Numbered from the stretch's first letter, positions 34,522 to 46,186 are shown. The stretch is DNA of 64,000 nucleotides from Rhizobium sp. CG5 (GCF_023701945.1 NZ_JABAEF010000006.1:124001-188000); one strand, 5' to 3'. Program-made: numbers and translations. The notes: generated from the letters alone by a model not told the origin.

Positions 34522-35489
34522 ACCGCCAACATCCTTTCCACGGCGCGGCGTGCGGCGACTGCGAGGGCGAGATCGACTGTCACCTCGTGACGGTCCTCTT
34601 CCAAGGCCTTGCGAATATTCGAAAGCGTGATGCGCTTCATATGCGGGCAGAGATTGCAGGGCCGGATGAATTCCACATCCGGGTGATGCACGGCGACATT
34701 GTCACTCATCGAGCATTCCGTCAGGAGCACGACGCGGGCGGGCTTCTTCTCTCCCACATAGTCAGCCATGACAGCCGTGGATCCGGCGAAGTCCGCCTCT
34801 GCGACGACGTCCGGCGGGCACTCGGGATGGGCGAGCACAATCACACCCGGATGGGCCTCGCGCAGATCGCGGACATCCTGCACGTTGAACAGCTCGTGAA
34901 CTTCGCAATGGCCATGCCAGGCGATGATCTCCACGTCGGTCTCGCGGGCCACGTTCTGGGCCAGATATTCGTCGGGTATCATCAGTACCTTCGGCACGCC
35001 CAGCGATTCCACGACCTTCTTCGCATTGCCCGAGGTGCAACAGATGTCCGAAGCAGCCTTCACGGCAGCTGAAGTGTTGACATAGGTGATGATCGGCACG
35101 CCCGGGTGTGCCAGCCGCAGCAGCGCCACATCGTCCGGCGTGATCGAGTCCGCCAGGGAACAGCCGGCCTGCATGTCCGGGATCAGAACCCTTTTCGACG
35201 GGTTCAGCAGTTTTGCCGTCTCCGCCATGAAGTGCACCCCGGCAAGCACGATGATATCCGCTTCGACATCGACGGCCTTGCGTGCGAGCGCCAGACTGTC
35301 GCCGACGATATCCGCCACGCCGTGAAATATCTCCGGCGTCTGGTAATTATGTGCGAGGATGACCGCATTGCGGCGGCGCTTCAATTCGAGAATCGCCGCA
35401 ACATCGTCTTCATGGGACAACCACTCGGCCTCGGGCATGACGCGGCTCACGCGATCATAAAGCAAAGGCAGCGACAGCCGGGAATTCAT
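34518..35489 (-). CDS. nadA: Quinolinate synthase
   Basis: 323-residue [4Fe-4S] enzyme that condenses iminoaspartate with dihydroxyacetone phosphate to quinolinate. It has the three cluster cysteines in DMQAGCSLAD, CCTSGNA (after AASD) and CNLCPHMK, substrate-site HNYQTPEI, and TYVNTSAAVKA. ATG at 35489 was preferred to the frame start at 35534 because the latter runs through the operator region; the GGAGGGG site (35492-35499 in reverse) is 3-10 bases before it. First enzyme gene of nadABC, preceded by nadQ. Confidence 0.96.
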   Translation of the reverse strand: MNSRLSLPLLYDRVSRVMPEAEWLSHEDDVAAILELKRRRNAVILAHNYQTPEIFHGVADIVGDSLALARKAVDVEADIIVLAGVHFMAETAKLLNPSKRVLIPDMQAGCSLADSITPDDVALLRLAHPGVPIITYVNTSAAVKAASDICCTSGNAKKVVESLGVPKVLMIPDEYLAQNVARETDVEIIAWHGHCEVHELFNVQDVRDLREAHPGVIVLAHPECPPDVVAEADFAGSTAVMADYVGEKKPARVVLLTECSMSDNVAVHHPDVEFIRPCNLCPHMKRITLSNIRKALEEDRHEVTVDLALAVAARRAVERMLAV

Positions 35490-35504
35490 GGCACCCCTCC
35501 TCTC

Positions 35505-35525
35505 ATATACTCCGTATGAGTATAT
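35505..35525. promoter_or_regulatory. Candidate NadQ operator 1
   Basis: Perfect inverted repeat ATATACTC-CGTAT-GAGTATAT (8-5-8), 16 bases upstream of the nadA start and downstream of nadQ. A second site of the same design lies at 35539-35559. NadQ is a repressor of nad genes in alphaproteobacteria, and its gene is adjacent, so these two elements are its most likely binding sites. Confidence 0.75.
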
Positions 35526-35538
35526 TCCGCGCAAATGA

Positions 35539-35559
35539 ATATTCTCGATTCGAGTTTAT
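35539..35559. promoter_or_regulatory. Candidate NadQ operator 2
   Basis: ATATTCTC-GATTC-GAGTTTAT, an imperfect version of operator 1. The CTC-N5-GAG core and ATA flanks are the same, and the centres are 34 bases apart (about three helical turns). It abuts the nadQ stop codon (35561-35563). The tandem arrangement on one DNA face suggests cooperative binding. Confidence 0.65.
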
Positions 35560-35560
35560 G

Positions 35561-36472
35561 TCAATTGCGTGAGAGCGGGAGTTTCGATCCGGACAGCGCG
35601 CGCTCTTCGAGGACGGCGTGGCGGTACCGGAAGAGCTTGGCTGGGCGTCCGCCCGTTTCGGTGGCCATGTCGCCGGTTTCCTCGATCAGCTCCTGCTGGT
35701 CGATGAGGCGGCGGAAATTCGGCTTGTGCAATGTAAGCCCGGCGAGGGCCTCCACGGTGCGCTGCAACTGTAGAAGCGTGAATTTTTCCGGCATCAGTTC
35801 GAAGACCACCGGACGGTATTTGATCTTCGCCCGCAGGCGGGCGATGCCGGTTGCAAGGATCCGGCGATGATCGGCAACCATCGGCCGGCCGGTCGTGCTG
35901 TTCGGTGAAGTCGCCGCCTCGGTCACCAATCCCGCCTCGTATATCAACTCGTACCGCTGCAGGGTTAGGTCCTCATTCCACGGCGCACCGTCCAGACCGA
36001 AAGCGAAATTGATGCGTCGCTGGCGGTGCTCGCGCCGCGAGGGTTCCGTCTCCGCCCAGGCGTGCAGGCGTTCCGCGATGGCAAGTAGGCTGCCTGACGC
36101 GCCCTTTCTCTGGTCCTCCCAGGGAAAGTATTCGTACCAGCAGTGCCAACCCGGCTTGCCGACGCCCGGAGCCGCCTGCTCGCGCACCAGTCCGAGATAG
36201 CTGATCGAAATCGTCCGTCCTTCGGCTTCATCGTTGGTTCGGTCGCGATCCGCAAAAGTGTAGAGCTGTTCGAGATATCCCAGAGGATGGCCCGTCTGCT
36301 CGCCCACCCATTCGCGCAGCCCAGCCTGGAGACTGCGGTGGCCAAGTTCGAAAGGGCCAGACGGAAGTGCATCGCCAGAGCGCACGGTCATGACGCGCGG
36401 CTCCTCGCCTGTGACGGCGGTCAGCACGGCAATCAGTTCCGCATGGGCGGGGCTAGCATTCACTTTTGGCAT
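35561..36472 (-). CDS. nadQ: NadQ-type transcriptional regulator of NAD biosynthesis
   Basis: About 303 residues. The N-terminal half (about 1-160) looks Nudix-like but lacks an intact Nudix box (FADRDRTNDEAEGRTISISYLGLVRE). The C-terminal half (about 200-300) is a winged-helix domain with FTLLQLQRTVEALAGLTLHKPNFRRLIDQQELIEETG. This matches the alphaproteobacterial NadQ group (COG4111), which represses nadABC. The start at 36472 is preferred: it has GAAGGA five bases upstream, whereas the ATG at 36514 (14 codons earlier) has no ribosome site. It lies directly upstream of nadA on the same strand. Confidence 0.85.
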   Translation of the reverse strand: MPKVNASPAHAELIAVLTAVTGEEPRVMTVRSGDALPSGPFELGHRSLQAGLREWVGEQTGHPLGYLEQLYTFADRDRTNDEAEGRTISISYLGLVREQAAPGVGKPGWHCWYEYFPWEDQRKGASGSLLAIAERLHAWAETEPSRREHRQRRINFAFGLDGAPWNEDLTLQRYELIYEAGLVTEAATSPNSTTGRPMVADHRRILATGIARLRAKIKYRPVVFELMPEKFTLLQLQRTVEALAGLTLHKPNFRRLIDQQELIEETGDMATETGGRPAKLFRYRHAVLEERALSGSKLPLSRN

Positions 36473-36630
36473 GATCCTTCGCAGCGATTTGAGTCCCGTT
36501 ATATTGCAAGCCATGGAACCAACAAGCTCTGACCCAAGGCAAACTTGGCGACGCTACAGTTCTGGCTTTTCTTATCGACCGACAAGACAAGGGCGTGGGC
36601 TGACCGAAGAAACGGGTCGTGTTGCCTGTG

Positions 36631-37923
36631 TCAAATGGGTTCTGGATCATAATCTCGTCGCTGGCACGCCCGGCTGTAGCTGTCGAGGACATGCTGCACC
36701 GCTGTGACAAGCACTTGGCGCGGATCGAGCGGACGGGTCGACCAGCTCTCGAAACGCGGCAGATGCTGCCGCAACAGGGGGGCGGGAACGACTGCCCCAT
36801 CAAGCGCGGTCATCAGTTGCGCCACGGCCTGCTCGGCCTCGGGCCGGTTCCAGTAATAGCGGATGCGGTCCGAATAGGAATAATGCCGCTGGGCGCGCTG
36901 CTGGGCCTGCGAGCCATGGTAATGGCCCTGCCAATGGCCGGGATGCGCCAGCATCAGCTGTTCCATGACCACCATCAGGTTGCGCGGCGGATAGTGGGGC
37001 AGAAGATCGCTGGCGATCAGGTCGAGGCCGTAAAGCGCCTCGCGCAGCGCAAAGGTCAGCTCCGGCCCGACTTTCAGGACGGCAAAGCCATCGTCGACCA
37101 ACTGAGCGAGAGGTGCCGTGCCCTGATAATCGGTGGAATGCGCCTCGAAAACCAGGTCAGGCTCGCTGTCCAGAAGGGCACACAGCGCCTGCGCCCTGCC
37201 CCGGTCATAGGCCACGACATTCTCGTTGCCGAACTCGACGCCCGGCTGCACCACAACGGCGATGACCCGCGACAGCGCATCCTTAAGCCCCGCATCCGCG
37301 AAAATCCGGCGGTGGACCTCGATCGTGCGGGCGGCGGCCTCAGGGCTGGTCGGCTCGAGCGCGGTGATGGCATGGTGGGCGCCGCCCGGCGGGGGCACCT
37401 CGGTGCCGATGATATAGACCGGCCTTTCGCCACCCGCCGCGTCCGCTGCCCGTTCGGCAGCTTTTGCCAAGCGCGCGGCGCGTGTCGCGGTCATCGCGTC
37501 GTCGAGCGCTTCGGGTTCGCCGGCACAGCCCATCGACGTGTCGAGATGAAGCTTGCGGAAACCGGCCTCGACATAGGCGGCGATCATAGCCTCGGCCTTG
37601 GCCATGGCGGTGTCGGCCGGCTCTCCGCGCCAGGGATTGGGGCCGAGATGGTCGCCACCCAGGATGATATTCTCCCACCCCAGCCCCTCTTCCGCAGCGA
37701 TCGTGGCGATCAGCTCGACAAAATCCTGCGGGCGCATGCCGGTGTAGCCGCCGAACTGGTTGACCTGGTTGCAGGTTGCCTCGATCAGCACCGGCCCGCC
37801 ATGCAGCACCGCGTTGCGGAGAGCCGCGCGGATGACCAGCGGATGGGCCGAGCAGACCGACGCGATACCAAAGGGCTCACCCGCGCGCCGCGACCGGGCG
37901 AGGTCCTGGAGAATGGATGTCAT
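36631..37923 (-). CDS. GatZ/KbaZ-family D-tagatose-6-phosphate 4-epimerase
   Basis: 430 residues of PF08013. Family segments are [90 protein letters not shown] and [15 protein letters not shown], then [10 protein letters not shown] near the end. GatZ was long called a non-catalytic aldolase subunit. In Agrobacterium tumefaciens C58 a member epimerises D-tagatose 6-phosphate to D-fructose 6-phosphate. No class II tagatose-bisphosphate aldolase (GatY/KbaY) gene is nearby, which supports the epimerase role here. The ATG overlaps the kinase stop by four bases. Confidence 0.9.
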   Translation of the reverse strand: MTSILQDLARSRRAGEPFGIASVCSAHPLVIRAALRNAVLHGGPVLIEATCNQVNQFGGYTGMRPQDFVELIATIAAEEGLGWENIILGGDHLGPNPWRGEPADTAMAKAEAMIAAYVEAGFRKLHLDTSMGCAGEPEALDDAMTATRAARLAKAAERAADAAGGERPVYIIGTEVPPPGGAHHAITALEPTSPEAAARTIEVHRRIFADAGLKDALSRVIAVVVQPGVEFGNENVVAYDRGRAQALCALLDSEPDLVFEAHSTDYQGTAPLAQLVDDGFAVLKVGPELTFALREALYGLDLIASDLLPHYPPRNLMVVMEQLMLAHPGHWQGHYHGSQAQQRAQRHYSYSDRIRYYWNRPEAEQAVAQLMTALDGAVVPAPLLRQHLPRFESWSTRPLDPRQVLVTAVQHVLDSYSRACQRRDYDPEPI

Positions 37924-38906
37924 GGCGTGCACCTCGGTGTGGCGGCAATGAAGGCATCGAGTTCGGCCCTGGTGCCCGCCCCCTCCATGGGACCCCGGAC
38001 GGTGACGTTGCGGGCGCCGGCGGCATTGGCGTAGAGAAGCGCCTGCTCCACCGGCATGCCGAGCCTGCGACACGTCACATAGGCGCCGCCGAAACAATCT
38101 CCGGCGCCGGTCGGATCCACCTCCGCGACGACGAAGGCGGGGCAGTCGACCCGCCGCCCGTCGGAGCCGAAATAGGTCGAGCCAAGTGCGCCACGCTTCA
38201 CGACAACTTCCGGCGTCTTGCGGGCAAGCAGCGCCTGGACAGCCGCGGCTTCGCCCTCCCAGCCAGCCGCCACGAACAGTTCCTCACCGGACGGCAAGAT
38301 CAGGTCGGCGATATCGACCAGCCGTTGAAAGCGCTGCAGGGTCAGAGCGTGTCCGAGCAATTCCTTGCGCAGGTTGGGATCGAACGACACCGTGCCGCCG
38401 CGCGGCCGGATCACGCCGATCGCATGGTCGATGATATCAAAGGCGCCCGGAATGGCAAAGGCGGTGCCCATCACATGCAGGTGGCCGGCACGGGCAATCA
38501 GCGTCCGGGCCTGTGCGTCGAGACCGATCCGGGCTGCTGCCGACTGGGCAATGTTGAAGACGAAATCCCGTGAGCCGTCATTGCGATAGCGTACGAAGGC
38601 GCTGCCGGTCGGAAAGTCCGGGCTGACGGATATTGCCGATACGTCCGCCCCGTCCTTACGCAGGCGCTCGACATTGATGCGGCCGAAATCATCGTCGCCG
38701 ACGCTGGCGATGATGCCGGCAGCCCCGCCGAGGCGGGCGCACTGGTCGATAAAGATCGCCGGCGCGCCGCTCGGATAGGGACCGGTCAGCGCGATCGGCT
38801 CGAGAAACCCATTGCCGGGAAAATCGGCCATGATCTCCACGAGGATCTCGCCGATGGTGATCGTCGGCCCGAGCGCATCGGGGGCAAGGTGTGGGGAATG
38901 AGTCAT
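37920..38906 (-). CDS. PfkB-family sugar kinase, probable D-tagatose kinase
   Basis: 328-residue ribokinase-family enzyme: [13 protein letters not shown] at the N-terminus, [45 protein letters not shown], and the C-terminal anion-hole/catalytic [15 protein letters not shown] with the Asp base. It is co-translated with the downstream GatZ-type epimerase and the upstream ROK regulator. By analogy with the Agrobacterium C58 pathway it should make D-tagatose 6-phosphate from D-tagatose; the substrate is inferred from context. Confidence 0.9.
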   Translation of the reverse strand: MTHSPHLAPDALGPTITIGEILVEIMADFPGNGFLEPIALTGPYPSGAPAIFIDQCARLGGAAGIIASVGDDDFGRINVERLRKDGADVSAISVSPDFPTGSAFVRYRNDGSRDFVFNIAQSAAARIGLDAQARTLIARAGHLHVMGTAFAIPGAFDIIDHAIGVIRPRGGTVSFDPNLRKELLGHALTLQRFQRLVDIADLILPSGEELFVAAGWEGEAAAVQALLARKTPEVVVKRGALGSTYFGSDGRRVDCPAFVVAEVDPTGAGDCFGGAYVTCRRLGMPVEQALLYANAAGARNVTVRGPMEGAGTRAELDAFIAATPRCTP

Positions 38907-40102
38907 GTAGCCTCCTCTACAAGCCGCGAACTGTCCGCCGACAGAAAAAGCTGATGTAGGATACAGGCCGCCCCGAACGCCGGGCCGACGGTCTCGTCGT
39001 CATTGGTCTCGATGACGGGCATGGGAAAACTCGCCTCCTGCATGCAGCGGATATGATGCAGCACGCGCGCCGCCATCAACGGATAGAGGGCCGCGACCGA
39101 ACCACCGAGCACGACGCGGTCGGCATCGATGACCCGGCACGTCTGGATCAGTCCGAAGGCCAGCGCCCGTGCCCACTCCTCGGCAATCGCCACCGCACCC
39201 GGCACGCGATCGCGAACATCGGCGAGGAAGGCCGCGAGGTTCGGCTCCGGCTGCGTCGACACCGCCCGGTAGGCGGCCAGGATACAGTCCAGTCCCAGCA
39301 CGTTCTCAAGGCTGCGGTCTGGCTCGTCCACGCCGTTGACGCGCAGATGACCGATCTCGCCGGCAAGGCCGCGGCCTCCGCGAAACAAGGCGCCGTCGAC
39401 GACGATGCCGCCGCCGACGCCGCTTTCCATGACCAGGTAAAGCGTGACGCCCGCATGGGCTTCGCGCTCCCTGTGGCTTGCGCCGATGGCAAAGGCATTG
39501 GCGTCGTTTTCGGCGATCACCGGCATCGGCGCCGGCAGGGCCGCGCGCACACGATCGGCCAGGGGAACGTCTTCCCAGCCGAGCAAAGGTGCGATGCGGA
39601 TCAGTCCATGGCGGTCCATCTGCGCCGGAACCGCAACGCCGATGCCCATGCAACGTTCAATGCGCTCCGGCGGCAGGGTGTCGAAGGCAAACCGCATGGC
39701 GCAGGACACAGCCTCGTCAGCATCCACGGCCTTTCCGTCGAAGGGTTCCGTTCTGCGGGCCAGGATCTGCGACGACAGATCGATTTCGACAACGGTGATA
39801 TGCTCGACCCCGATCTCCACCCCCAGGAACGAGGCGGCGGTCGGCACCAGTTCGAGCAGAATTCCCGGTCGCCCGGCATGCACATGGGCTGCCTGAGCCT
39901 GCCCCGCCATGCCCACTTCGCGCACCAGGCCATCGGCTGTCAGGCCGGCGATGATATGGCCGGACGACGACCGGTTGAGGCCGAGAATACGGGCAAGCTC
40001 CGCCCGGCTCAACTGGCCGAACTGATGCAAGGCGCGCATGGCCGCCAGTTCGTTGCGCTGGCGGATGCCGCGTGCCGCGCCGATCGCCCCGCCGTCACCC
40101 AT
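38903..40102 (-). CDS. ROK-family transcriptional regulator without the zinc motif
   Basis: 399 residues: N-terminal HTH (about 10-75, [39 protein letters not shown]) and a ROK sugar-kinase-like domain (about 95-390). The glucokinase-like ATP/sugar residues are partly kept ([38 protein letters not shown]). The usual ROK zinc-binding CxCGxxGCxE, expected right after GEIGHL, is absent ([17 protein letters not shown]). It probably senses a free sugar or polyol rather than acting as a kinase. The ATG at 40102 was chosen because the frame upstream overlaps the epimerase gene. Confidence 0.88.
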   Translation of the reverse strand: MGDGGAIGAARGIRQRNELAAMRALHQFGQLSRAELARILGLNRSSSGHIIAGLTADGLVREVGMAGQAQAAHVHAGRPGILLELVPTAASFLGVEIGVEHITVVEIDLSSQILARRTEPFDGKAVDADEAVSCAMRFAFDTLPPERIERCMGIGVAVPAQMDRHGLIRIAPLLGWEDVPLADRVRAALPAPMPVIAENDANAFAIGASHREREAHAGVTLYLVMESGVGGGIVVDGALFRGGRGLAGEIGHLRVNGVDEPDRSLENVLGLDCILAAYRAVSTQPEPNLAAFLADVRDRVPGAVAIAEEWARALAFGLIQTCRVIDADRVVLGGSVAALYPLMAARVLHHIRCMQEASFPMPVIETNDDETVGPAFGAACILHQLFLSADSSRLVEEAT

Positions 40103-40139
40103 GCGCCTGTCCCTCTGGTCGATCACCGCGTTGCATCGT

Positions 40140-41024
40140 TCAGGGCCGCGAATTCGTTGCCCGACGCCGGCGCGCCTCGGCCATCTTGAGATCGATATAG
40201 GCCTTGGCATGCTCGGCAAGCGGCATGTTTTCCGTCCAGGTGTCGCGCCAGATCGCACAGGCCAGCGAAAGCCCCTCGTCCACCACCGCGCTGGAGAAGG
40301 ATTCAAACGTAATGTCGCGCTGGTAGTCGATGTCCAGCAGGGCGTCGAAGATCAGGTCGAAATTGACGACGCCATCGCCGAGATAGCCGCGGTTGCTTTC
40401 GCCGATGTGGAAATAGCCAATATTGTCGCCGGCCAGCCGGATGGCCGCCGCCGGATTGGCCTCCTCGATATTCATATGAAAGGTATCGAGATGCAGCCGC
40501 ACATGATCGGACCCGGTCTGCGCGATGAAGGCAAGGCCCTGCGCCGTGGTGTTGAGAAGATTGGTCTCGAACCGGTTGACCACTTCCAATACCAGATCGA
40601 CGCCGGCGGCCCTGGCAATGTCAGCGGTTTTGGCGATCGCCGCCACGCTGTTGTCCCAGCCCTTCTGCGTGGGCATGCGTGCATATTTCGCATGCGCCGA
40701 ATAGAGAATGCCGCCGAGCTTGCTGCCTCCGACATCGCGCACGGCCGCGACCGCATCGGCCAGCATCCTCTCGCCGGCCTTGACCGCCTCGGGCTCTTCG
40801 CTCGAGACATCATGGCTGAAGGGCAGCCCCATAGTGACGGCAATGTCGAGATCGAGCGCCGCTGCCCGCTTCGACAGGGCGTCGAGATCGAATTTTTCCG
40901 GCCGCAGATAGGCGAATTCGATCATCCGGTAGCCGCAGGCTGCCGACTTCTCCATCGCCTCCTCCAGCATCGCCTGGGTCTGACCGCCCGTCCACACAAA
41001 GGAATGAATGCCAAGCCGTCCCAT
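40140..41024 (-). CDS. Ketose 3-epimerase (D-tagatose/D-psicose 3-epimerase family)
   Basis: 294-residue TIM-barrel sugar epimerase (AP endonuclease 2 superfamily). Metal ligands follow the D-tagatose 3-epimerase pattern: Glu in LVLEVVNRFE (about 152), Asp in HLDTFHMN (about 185), His in YFHIGES (about 211) and Glu in ITFESFSSAV (about 246). It interconverts ketohexoses (for example D-tagatose and D-sorbose, or D-fructose and D-psicose). First gene of the minus-strand arm, 37 bases before the ROK gene, and divergent from the AraC-controlled transport arm. Confidence 0.9.
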   Translation of the reverse strand: MGRLGIHSFVWTGGQTQAMLEEAMEKSAACGYRMIEFAYLRPEKFDLDALSKRAAALDLDIAVTMGLPFSHDVSSEEPEAVKAGERMLADAVAAVRDVGGSKLGGILYSAHAKYARMPTQKGWDNSVAAIAKTADIARAAGVDLVLEVVNRFETNLLNTTAQGLAFIAQTGSDHVRLHLDTFHMNIEEANPAAAIRLAGDNIGYFHIGESNRGYLGDGVVNFDLIFDALLDIDYQRDITFESFSSAVVDEGLSLACAIWRDTWTENMPLAEHAKAYIDLKMAEARRRRATNSRP

Positions 41025-41422
41025 GATGTCCTCCCGAAGACATGACGATTTATTATGTTGTTATGTGCAACAAAATATCCAATCCTCGCCCCTGTCAAGG
41101 GACCTCTCGCCAAATCGAAATGGGCAATTGTTCAGCGGATGCGACAGGTCTTTTATGATGCATTGCAAAATGACAATTATTGCGGATGCGAGACACCCTT
41201 TCTCCGCTGCCGGAGCGCCGCTCAAATCGAGATTGACAGAATTGGTAAATGAACTAATTTGTCACTTCAAACAACATATAGAGCAGCATCCGTCGTGTGG
41301 TGAGGAGATCGATCGGCAAAATGCCTGGGAGAGGCAGGCCGGTCAGCACGGGGATGTACGGTATGGAGGACCAGGCGACGGTACGGCTGACGGGATAACC
41401 GCAGCCTGCTGAAGACTGCATC
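41025..41422. promoter_or_regulatory. Divergent control region of the polyol locus
   Basis: About 400 bases, more AT-rich than the flanks, between the epimerase and the AraC regulator. A perfect inverted repeat TTGTT-N6-AACAA lies at 41058-41073, 34 bases upstream of the epimerase start, a good candidate operator for the ROK regulator. I found no convincing gene. A second AT-rich stretch (about 41240-41285) lies before the AraC gene and may hold its promoter. Confidence 0.5.
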
Positions 41423-42400
41423 ATGTTGGGAGGCAGCCATTCCATGAAGCCCGATCTGAAAATCGTTCCGGATTTCGAGAAGATCATCTGCGCACCGGCA
41501 GAGTCGTTTCGATGGCACATGCACGACTATCCCTATTTCGGCGCCAAATGGCACTACCATCCGGAATACGAACTGCACCTCACACGCACCACATCCGGCG
41601 TGATGATGGTCGGCGACTATATCGGCGAGTTCAAGCCGGGCTGCCTGGTGCTGACCGGTCCGAACGTGCCGCACAACTGGGTGAGCGACATCGAGCCCGG
41701 CAAGCTGATCCGCAACCGCGACATGCTCATCCAGTTCAGTGCCGAATGGGCCGACCGCAGCACCGGCCTCTGCCCGGAATTTGCCGGCATAAGGCCGCTC
41801 TATGAGGACGCGGTGTATGGCGTCGAGTTCTCCGGTGCCACGGCTCTCGCCGGACAAAGGCTGTTGGCCCAGATGGGCGCCGTGCACGGCGCCGAGCGGG
41901 TGCTGCTGTTCATGCAATTGATGGTGGCTCTTGCCCGCAATCCCGCCGAGCGCCGCAAGCTGTCGCGGCTGGCGCCGACATCGGCCCATGTCGAACTGCC
42001 TGTCGAACTGGATGTGGCCATGGGCTATGTCATGGAACATTACAGCGACGATATCGATCTCGCTTCGGTCTCAAAGCTGTGCGGGCTGGAACCGCAGGCG
42101 TTTTCGCGTTTCTTCAAGCGCCAGACGGGCCATACCTTTGCCCGCTACGTGATCCTGGCGCGGGTCTATGCGGCGTGCTCGCTGCTGACCCAGACCTATC
42201 GGCCGATCACCGATATCTGCTTCGAGGTCGGCTTCAACAACATTGCCAACTTCAACCGGCAGTTCTTCAAGATTTGCGGCCGCACGCCCTCGGACTATCG
42301 CCGCAATGCCCACAAGATCGGCACCGAGGCACGCACCGATCCGTTTCGCGAGATCCGCGCCTTTTCCGCCGGCCTCGCGGCCGTCGGCCAAAAAGTATAG
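41423..42400 (+). CDS. AraC-family regulator of polyol uptake
   Basis: 325 residues. An N-terminal cupin-type sensing domain (about 20-110, WHYHPEYELHLTRTTSGVMMVGDYIGEFKPGCLVLTGPNVPHNW) precedes a long linker. A C-terminal double HTH (about 195-300) has DIDLASVSKLCGLEPQAFSRFFKRQTGHTFARYV and ITDICFEVGFNNIANFNRQFFKICGRTPSDYRR. It sits at the head of the plus-strand arm, 237 bases before the binding-protein gene, and probably activates it in response to the imported polyol. Confidence 0.92.
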   Translation: MLGGSHSMKPDLKIVPDFEKIICAPAESFRWHMHDYPYFGAKWHYHPEYELHLTRTTSGVMMVGDYIGEFKPGCLVLTGPNVPHNWVSDIEPGKLIRNRDMLIQFSAEWADRSTGLCPEFAGIRPLYEDAVYGVEFSGATALAGQRLLAQMGAVHGAERVLLFMQLMVALARNPAERRKLSRLAPTSAHVELPVELDVAMGYVMEHYSDDIDLASVSKLCGLEPQAFSRFFKRQTGHTFARYVILARVYAACSLLTQTYRPITDICFEVGFNNIANFNRQFFKICGRTPSDYRRNAHKIGTEARTDPFREIRAFSAGLAAVGQKV

Positions 42401-42637
42401 GTCGCCCGCAAAGCACGCGTGGCAGCCAATCCTGACCGCCACTAAGCTCCACGGACGCACTTGGTGAGCAAGCCGCAAAAAGCAGCGGACAACAACATCA
42501 TGATCGCGAAACGAAATTCGACCGCCGGGAGGAGCCGGGGCGTCGCGTTTCGAGGCGCCGGCCTTTGCCGGGCGCGGGAGGCGCTTGTCGGCCGTCGGCT
42601 GCAGGCGACAAGAAACACTCTAGGAGGAGAGAGTTAG

Positions 42638-44071
<1,434 letters not shown>

Positions 44072-44087
44072 GCCGACGCAAGTCTGC

Positions 44088-44118
44088 TCCGGGCGGCCGT
44101 TTGATACGGCCACCCGGA
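44088..44118 (+). other. mRNA hairpin after the binding-protein gene
   Basis: TCCGGG-C-GGCCGT (44088-44100) pairs with ACGGCC-A-CCCGGA (44106-44118) around a TTGAT loop, with one mismatch. It lies 16 bases after the stop codon and has no T run, so it more likely stabilises or attenuates the transcript than fully terminates it. Such elements raise binding-protein yield over the permeases. Confidence 0.65.
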
Positions 44119-44181
44119 TGCACATTCTGCGCTCCGCCGCGAGGGTGATCGCGCGGACATCGACTTCCGGGAGACAGGTTC

Positions 44182-45063
44182 ATGCGTTCAAACACTGTGG
44201 GCTGGCTGATGCTCGCCCCGACCATTGCGATACTCGGGATTTTCGGCATAGCGCCCTTCCTCTACGTGCTCTACGTGGCCTTCCATCAATGGAACCCGTT
44301 CGGCGCCAGTCCGATGATGATCTATAACGGCGCCGACAATTTCCGGCGCCTGGTCTTCGATCCGGAATTCCTGCGCTCGGTCGCCGTCACCGCCAAATTC
44401 GCCTTCTTCGCGGTGGTGAGCGAGATTGCGCTCGGATACCTGCTCGCCCAGCTGTTCATGCGGGAATTTCCCGGCCGCGGCTTTTTCCGCACCATCCATA
44501 CGCTGCCGCTGATCGTCGCGCCGATCGTTGTCGGTTCCGTCTGGCGGCTGATGACCACGCCCTCGATCGGCATCATTCCCTATCTGCTGAAGCAATGGTT
44601 CGGCTACGACATGAACATCGGCCGCGACGCCGGAACCGCCTTCGCGCTCACCGTAATCATGGACATCTGGCACTGGACGCCGCTGGTCACCCTGACCCTG
44701 CTGGCCGCCTTGCTGGCCCTGCCCAAGGAGCCATTCGAACAGGCCCAGATCGACGGCGCCAATCGCTGGCAAATCTTCTGGCACGTCACCCTGCCGATGA
44801 TCCGCCCGGCAATCCTCGCCACCGTCTTCATCCGCCTGATGGATGCGCTGCGCACCGTCGATGAAGTGTGGATGCTGACCTCCGGCGGCCCGGGCGATGC
44901 CACCCGCTATGTCGGCCTGCATATCTGGAAAATCGTCTTTCCCAAGACCGACTACGGCTATGGCGCTGCCATCTCGGTGATCGTTCTCTACCTGACGCTG
45001 GTGATGTGCTGGATACTTTATGTGTCACTCGTCGCCCGCCGCGAACGCAAGAGGGTGGCATGA
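44182..45063 (+). CDS. ABC importer permease, sugar type (MalF/UgpA class)
   Basis: 293 residues with six predicted membrane segments ([27 protein letters not shown] ... [14 protein letters not shown]). The EAA loop near 195-220 reads [30 protein letters not shown]. The stop overlaps the ATG of the second permease. It forms the channel with that permease and the UgpC-type ATPase. Confidence 0.93.
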   Translation: MRSNTVGWLMLAPTIAILGIFGIAPFLYVLYVAFHQWNPFGASPMMIYNGADNFRRLVFDPEFLRSVAVTAKFAFFAVVSEIALGYLLAQLFMREFPGRGFFRTIHTLPLIVAPIVVGSVWRLMTTPSIGIIPYLLKQWFGYDMNIGRDAGTAFALTVIMDIWHWTPLVTLTLLAALLALPKEPFEQAQIDGANRWQIFWHVTLPMIRPAILATVFIRLMDALRTVDEVWMLTSGGPGDATRYVGLHIWKIVFPKTDYGYGAAISVIVLYLTLVMCWILYVSLVARRERKRVA

Positions 45064-45899
45064 TGCGCCAGCAACGTCCCTATATCTACCTGCTGCTCTG
45101 GCTGGGGCTCAGCCTCATGACGCTGTTTCCGATCTACTGGCTGTTCGTCATCTCGGTGAAGCCGGCGGTCGAGCTGTTCACCACGCCGAGCCTCATCCTC
45201 GATACAGTCTACTGGAAGAACTATATCAACGTCATCGGCAACGCGACGCTGCGCGGCTACATGATCAATTCGCTGATCATCTCGACCAGCAATGCGGCCC
45301 TGGTCACGGTCCTTGCCTTTCTCGCCTGCTATGCGCTGTCGCGCTTCGATCTCGCCGGCAAGGAAAACATCTTCTTCTGGACGATCACCAACCGCATGGC
45401 GCCGGCCGCCGTCTTCCTGCTGCCCTTCTATCTCCTGTTCACCCAGGTCTTCACCTGGGGCGACTGGAAGCTCTACGACACCAAGATCGGCATGATCCTG
45501 CTCTATTGCACCTTCAACCTGCCGTTTGCCATCTGGACGCTGAGGCCAACCATCGACGGCATTCCCAAGGAGCTTGATGAGGCGGCCACGGTCGACGGGG
45601 CCAGCACCTGGCAGGTGATTTCCGAAGTGGTGTTTCCGTTGGCGCGTCCCGGCCTTGCCGTCACCTTCATCCTCACCTGGGTGTTCGCCTGGAACGAATT
45701 CCTGCTGGCCGCGACGCTCACCAGCTTCAACGCCCGCACCATCACCACCGGCCTGTCCGAATACGTCACGACGACCGGAACCGAATGGGGAACGATGGCC
45801 GCCATTGCCGTCATCACCCTTATCCCGGCCCTGATCATCTTCTCGATGGTCCAGCGCCACATTGTCGCCGGCCTGACCTTCGGCGCGGTCAAGGAGTGA
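45060..45899 (+). CDS. ABC importer permease, sugar type (MalG/UgpE class)
   Basis: 279 residues, six predicted membrane segments. The EAA loop near 175-205 reads [31 protein letters not shown]. Two adjacent ATG codons (45060 and 45063) overlap the upstream permease stop; either may start the protein. The frame extending upstream to 44868 is out of register with the first permease and rejected. Confidence 0.93.
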   Translation: MMRQQRPYIYLLLWLGLSLMTLFPIYWLFVISVKPAVELFTTPSLILDTVYWKNYINVIGNATLRGYMINSLIISTSNAALVTVLAFLACYALSRFDLAGKENIFFWTITNRMAPAAVFLLPFYLLFTQVFTWGDWKLYDTKIGMILLYCTFNLPFAIWTLRPTIDGIPKELDEAATVDGASTWQVISEVVFPLARPGLAVTFILTWVFAWNEFLLAATLTSFNARTITTGLSEYVTTTGTEWGTMAAIAVITLIPALIIFSMVQRHIVAGLTFGAVKE

Positions 45900-45902
45900 A
45901 CG

Positions 45903-46145
45903 ATGCACCATGAAATCGATCTCGACGAAACCGACGAAACGCCTGCCACCGTCGTGGCCGGCAAGGCCGAACGGGTCGGCTTCCTGCCGATCGTCACCAA
46001 CTGGTTCGACCGTGTCTTCGTCGGCATCTACCTGTTTGTCGCCCTGGAACTGATCTGGATGCGGTTCCTCGAACAATCGATCCCGCTGACCGTCTGCCAC
46101 GTCCTGGCGATCGCGCTTGGCGCCCTGATCGTCTGGCGCGGCTGA
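45903..46145 (+). CDS. Small two-span membrane protein inside the transporter operon
   Basis: 80 residues: an acidic cytosolic-looking start ([18 protein letters not shown]), then two hydrophobic segments (about 36-54, [16 protein letters not shown], and 60-79, [17 protein letters not shown]). I do not recognise a named family, though small membrane proteins occur in comparable sugar-alcohol importer operons. It starts 3 bases after the second permease and precedes the dehydrogenase, so it is almost certainly translated with the importer. It may modulate permease assembly or stability; this is unproven. Confidence 0.75.
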   Translation: MHHEIDLDETDETPATVVAGKAERVGFLPIVTNWFDRVFVGIYLFVALELIWMRFLEQSIPLTVCHVLAIALGALIVWRG

Positions 46146-46186
46146 AATCTCAAGCGGCATCCGAATATGAGAAATGGAATGAGACC

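Noticed and set aside
36631..37923. Non-catalytic subunit of tagatose-bisphosphate aldolase
   Set aside because: No GatY/KbaY catalytic partner lies in the window, and the neighbouring kinase and dehydrogenases fit the 4-epimerase role known for this family in Agrobacterium.
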